Of a DNA stretch of 8,400 bases, positions 6,758 through 8,400 are shown one piece after another. The notes under the pieces were generated by a model that was not told the DNA's origin, made no database searches, and worked only from the letters and a program-made list of their open reading frames with translations. The position numbers were made by a program, and so were the translations under genes. The DNA is from an uncultured Oscillospiraceae bacterium (GTDB lineage Bacteria; Bacillota; Clostridia; Oscillospirales; Acutalibacteraceae), in assembly GCA_902478455.1 (NCBI GenBank), contig CABSLJ010000113.1, forward strand, positions 1 to 8,400. The letters run 5' to 3'. Every line of letters starts with the position of its first letter. The stretch's first letter is position 1.

Positions 6758-7551
6758 TGGCGGTGTTTCAGGCCGGAAAGTACACCCTTCCCCTGGGGGA
6801 GCGGACCTATGTCATGGGCATCCTCAACGTAACGCCCGATTCCTTTTCCGACGGCGGACTCTATGCCGACCCGCAAAAGGCGGTCGAGCGCGCCCTTTCG
6901 CTCCGGGAGCAGGGGGCCGACCTGCTCGACATCGGCGGCCAGTCGACCCGGCCGGGCTATGAAAGGATTGCGCCGGAATCCGAATGGAAGCGCATCGCCC
7001 CCGTGCTGGAAGCGCTGCAGGGCAGGCTCGACATTCCGCTTTCCATTGATACCTTTTATCCCCAGGTCGCGCAGCGCGCCCTCGCCCTCGGCGCGGACAT
7101 CATCAACGACGTCACCGGCTTCGGACCCGATATGCTGCGCGTGGCCGCCGCTTCCGACTGCGGCTGCATTGTGATGTACGACGGTCCCGGCGCAAATCCG
7201 CTGCCCTTTTACCGGGAAAAACGGGATAAGGCCGTCGCCTGCGGCATCGCCGCCGAGCGCCTCTGTTTTGATCCGGGCGTCGGCTTCGGCAAGACCTATG
7301 AAGAAAACCTGCGGATTCTCCGCGATTTCCGCGCGCAGCGGCTGGAGGGCTGCGCCATGCTCATCGCCGCGTCGCGCAAGCGGGTCATCGGCGCGCCCTG
7401 CGGCAACCCGCCCTTTTCCGAGCGCTTGGCGGGGACCATCGCGGCGCACACCGTCGCCGTCTGCGGCGGGGCGGACATTGTCCGCGTACACGACGTCCGG
7501 GAGGCGGTGCAGGCCGCCCGCGTGACCGACGCCATTCTTCGCGGCTGCTAG
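6757..7551 (+). CDS. folP: Dihydropteroate synthase, with a shortened central segment
   Basis: Joins hydroxymethyl-dihydropterin diphosphate and p-aminobenzoate to dihydropteroate; the target of sulfonamides. The 264-residue TIM-barrel protein shows the family motifs in order: MGILNVTPDSFSDGG (20-34, metal-binding Asn24), DIGGQSTRPGY (58-68), IDT (97-99), INDVTG (116-121), FDPGVGFGK (171-179), ASRKRVIG (205-212) and IVRVHDV (241-247). One oddity: where E. coli FolP has MHMQG and a following helix, this protein reads MYDG (140-143), and the distance to the DPG Asp is 14 residues shorter by hand alignment. All other pterin and pABA residues are kept, so the enzyme is probably active. GGGAGGG (6742-6748) precedes the ATG by 8 nt, inside the folE end. 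folB follows after 14 nt. Confidence 0.96.
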   Translation: MAVFQAGKYTLPLGERTYVMGILNVTPDSFSDGGLYADPQKAVERALSLREQGADLLDIGGQSTRPGYERIAPESEWKRIAPVLEALQGRLDIPLSIDTFYPQVAQRALALGADIINDVTGFGPDMLRVAAASDCGCIVMYDGPGANPLPFYREKRDKAVACGIAAERLCFDPGVGFGKTYEENLRILRDFRAQRLEGCAMLIAASRKRVIGAPCGNPPFSERLAGTIAAHTVAVCGGADIVRVHDVREAVQAARVTDAILRGC

Positions 7552-7565
7552 GAAGGAGCATACGT

Positions 7566-7940
7566 ATGGATCAAATCCTCATCCATGGACTCAAGGTGTT
7601 CGCTTATCACGGCGTCAACCCGGAGGAAAAGCGGGACGGGCAGACCTTTGTGCTCGACGTCGCCCTGCATACCTCCCTGCGCCGCCCCGGGGCGACCGAC
7701 TGCCTTGCGGATACCGTCAACTATTCCTCCGCCGTCAAGACCATCCTGCGCGTGATGGCGGAGGGGCCCTATGACCTCATCGAGCGCGCGGCCGCCCGTG
7801 TGGCCGAAGAGCTGCTTGCCTGCTTTCCCGCGGTCGGTCGGGTGGACGTCCTGCTCAAAAAGCCCCAGGCCCCCGTCAAGGCCGAATTTGATTTTATGGC
7901 TGTAAACATCAGCCGGGAAAGGGCGGATTTTCATGACTGA
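7566..7940 (+). CDS. folB: Dihydroneopterin aldolase
   Basis: Cleaves 7,8-dihydroneopterin to 6-hydroxymethyl-7,8-dihydropterin and glycolaldehyde. The 124-residue length is typical. The active-site residues known from the S. aureus enzyme all have counterparts: Glu21 in YHGVNPEEK (E22 there), Tyr53 in DTVNYSS (Y54), Glu73 in DLIERAA (E74) and Lys99 in LLKKPQAPV (K100). The ATG is preceded by GGAAGGAG (7551-7558) at 7 nt. It lies 14 nt after folP. Its last eight bases overlap the start of folK (ATGACTGA), so translation of the two is probably coupled. It works between folE and folK in the pathway. Confidence 0.96.
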   Translation: MDQILIHGLKVFAYHGVNPEEKRDGQTFVLDVALHTSLRRPGATDCLADTVNYSSAVKTILRVMAEGPYDLIERAAARVAEELLACFPAVGRVDVLLKKPQAPVKAEFDFMAVNISRERADFHD

Positions 7941-8400
7941 GGCCGCGCTTTCCCTGGGCGCGAATCTGGGCGACCGCGCCCGGAACCTGCGGGAGGCCGT
8001 CCGCGCCCTCTCCCTGCTGCCTTCCACCACCGTGCTGTCCGTCTCCCGTTTTTATGAGACCGCCCCCTTCGGCGTGGAAACCGAGCAGCCCAATTACGTC
8101 AACTGCTGTGTCCGGCTGGAAACCGGGCTGGAGGCGGAAACCCTGCTGGGCGCCTGCCTCGGCATCGAGGCGGCCATGGGCAAGGTGCGTCTTTACCGCA
8201 ACGGCCCGCGCAATATCGATCTCGACCTTCTCCTTTATGGAGAGGAGACCCGCAACGGCCGCGACCTGATCCTGCCCCATCCGCGCATGCTGGAACGCGC
8301 TTTTGTGCTGATTCCCCTTTTGGATATCTATCCCGCCGGCCGCGCCCCCGGCCTTGACTTTTCCGCCGCACTTTCTCAGCTTGACATCTCGGACGTGCGC
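7933..8400 (+). CDS. folK: HPPK, 6-hydroxymethyl-7,8-dihydropterin pyrophosphokinase (cut by window edge)
   Basis: Transfers pyrophosphate from ATP to 6-hydroxymethyl-7,8-dihydropterin, making the substrate of folP. 156 residues are visible with no stop before the window end. The family is usually about 160 residues, so little should be missing unless it is fused to something downstream. Motifs seen: LSLGANLGDRARNLREAV (6-23), FYETAPFG (40-47), QPNYVNCCV (52-60), and NGPRNIDLDLLLYG (90-103) with magnesium-binding Asp96 and Asp98, then LPHPRMLERAFVL. The family's common GRxR and RWGPR read GKVR and RNGPR here, mild substitutions. The ATG lies inside the end of folB in a different frame (8-nt overlap). 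A weak GGGAAAGGG (7915-7923) lies upstream. It is the last folate gene seen. Confidence 0.94.
   Translation, partial: MTEAALSLGANLGDRARNLREAVRALSLLPSTTVLSVSRFYETAPFGVETEQPNYVNCCVRLETGLEAETLLGACLGIEAAMGKVRLYRNGPRNIDLDLLLYGEETRNGRDLILPHPRMLERAFVLIPLLDIYPAGRAPGLDFSAALSQLDISDVR

Overview
The window reads as GC-rich Firmicutes DNA, most likely a Clostridia / Oscillospiraceae-type anaerobe. This rests on strong AGGAGG-like ribosome sites, sigma-A promoters of TTGACT/TATAAT type, GTG and TTG starts, high GC at third codon positions, and a folE-folP-folB-folK cluster. The taxonomic placement is inference. No RNA gene, CRISPR array, insertion sequence or other sign of recent transfer was seen.

Left part (about 112-2394, minus strand): one large gene with its own promoter (2367-2394) and a strong rho-independent terminator (112-146). 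It encodes a predicted lipoprotein with a long extracytoplasmic region of unknown fold, a transmembrane segment near the C-terminus, and three tandem cytoplasmic CxxC...CxxC zinc ribbons. The best start is a TTG at 2324 rather than the upstream GTG at 2336.

Middle part (2451-4662, plus strand): a divergent promoter with an extended -10 (2451-2479) precedes a leader of about 190 nt. The leader can form GC-rich hairpins, followed by an AT-rich stretch. It leads into an unrecognised 390-residue cytoplasmic protein with beta-propeller-like strand motifs, and then a CPBP-family (CAAX-protease-like) intramembrane protein started at a GTG. A modest terminator (4643-4662) closes this two-gene unit.

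Right part (4736-8400, plus strand): a secreted or membrane-anchored transglutaminase-like protein with an intact Cys-His-Asp triad lies 33 bp upstream of a tightly packed folate operon. The operon runs folE (GTP cyclohydrolase I), folP (dihydropteroate synthase), folB (dihydroneopterin aldolase) and folK (HPPK, cut by the window edge). folE/folP overlap by 1 nt and folB/folK by 8 nt. These four enzymes cover GTP to dihydropteroate except for the dephosphorylation of dihydroneopterin triphosphate. The folP product has a shortened segment in which the usual MHM-type motif reads MYDG.

The least explained parts are the lipoprotein/zinc-ribbon protein and the propeller-like protein with its leader and CPBP neighbour. 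No clear new system can be proven from this window, but these are the places to look.
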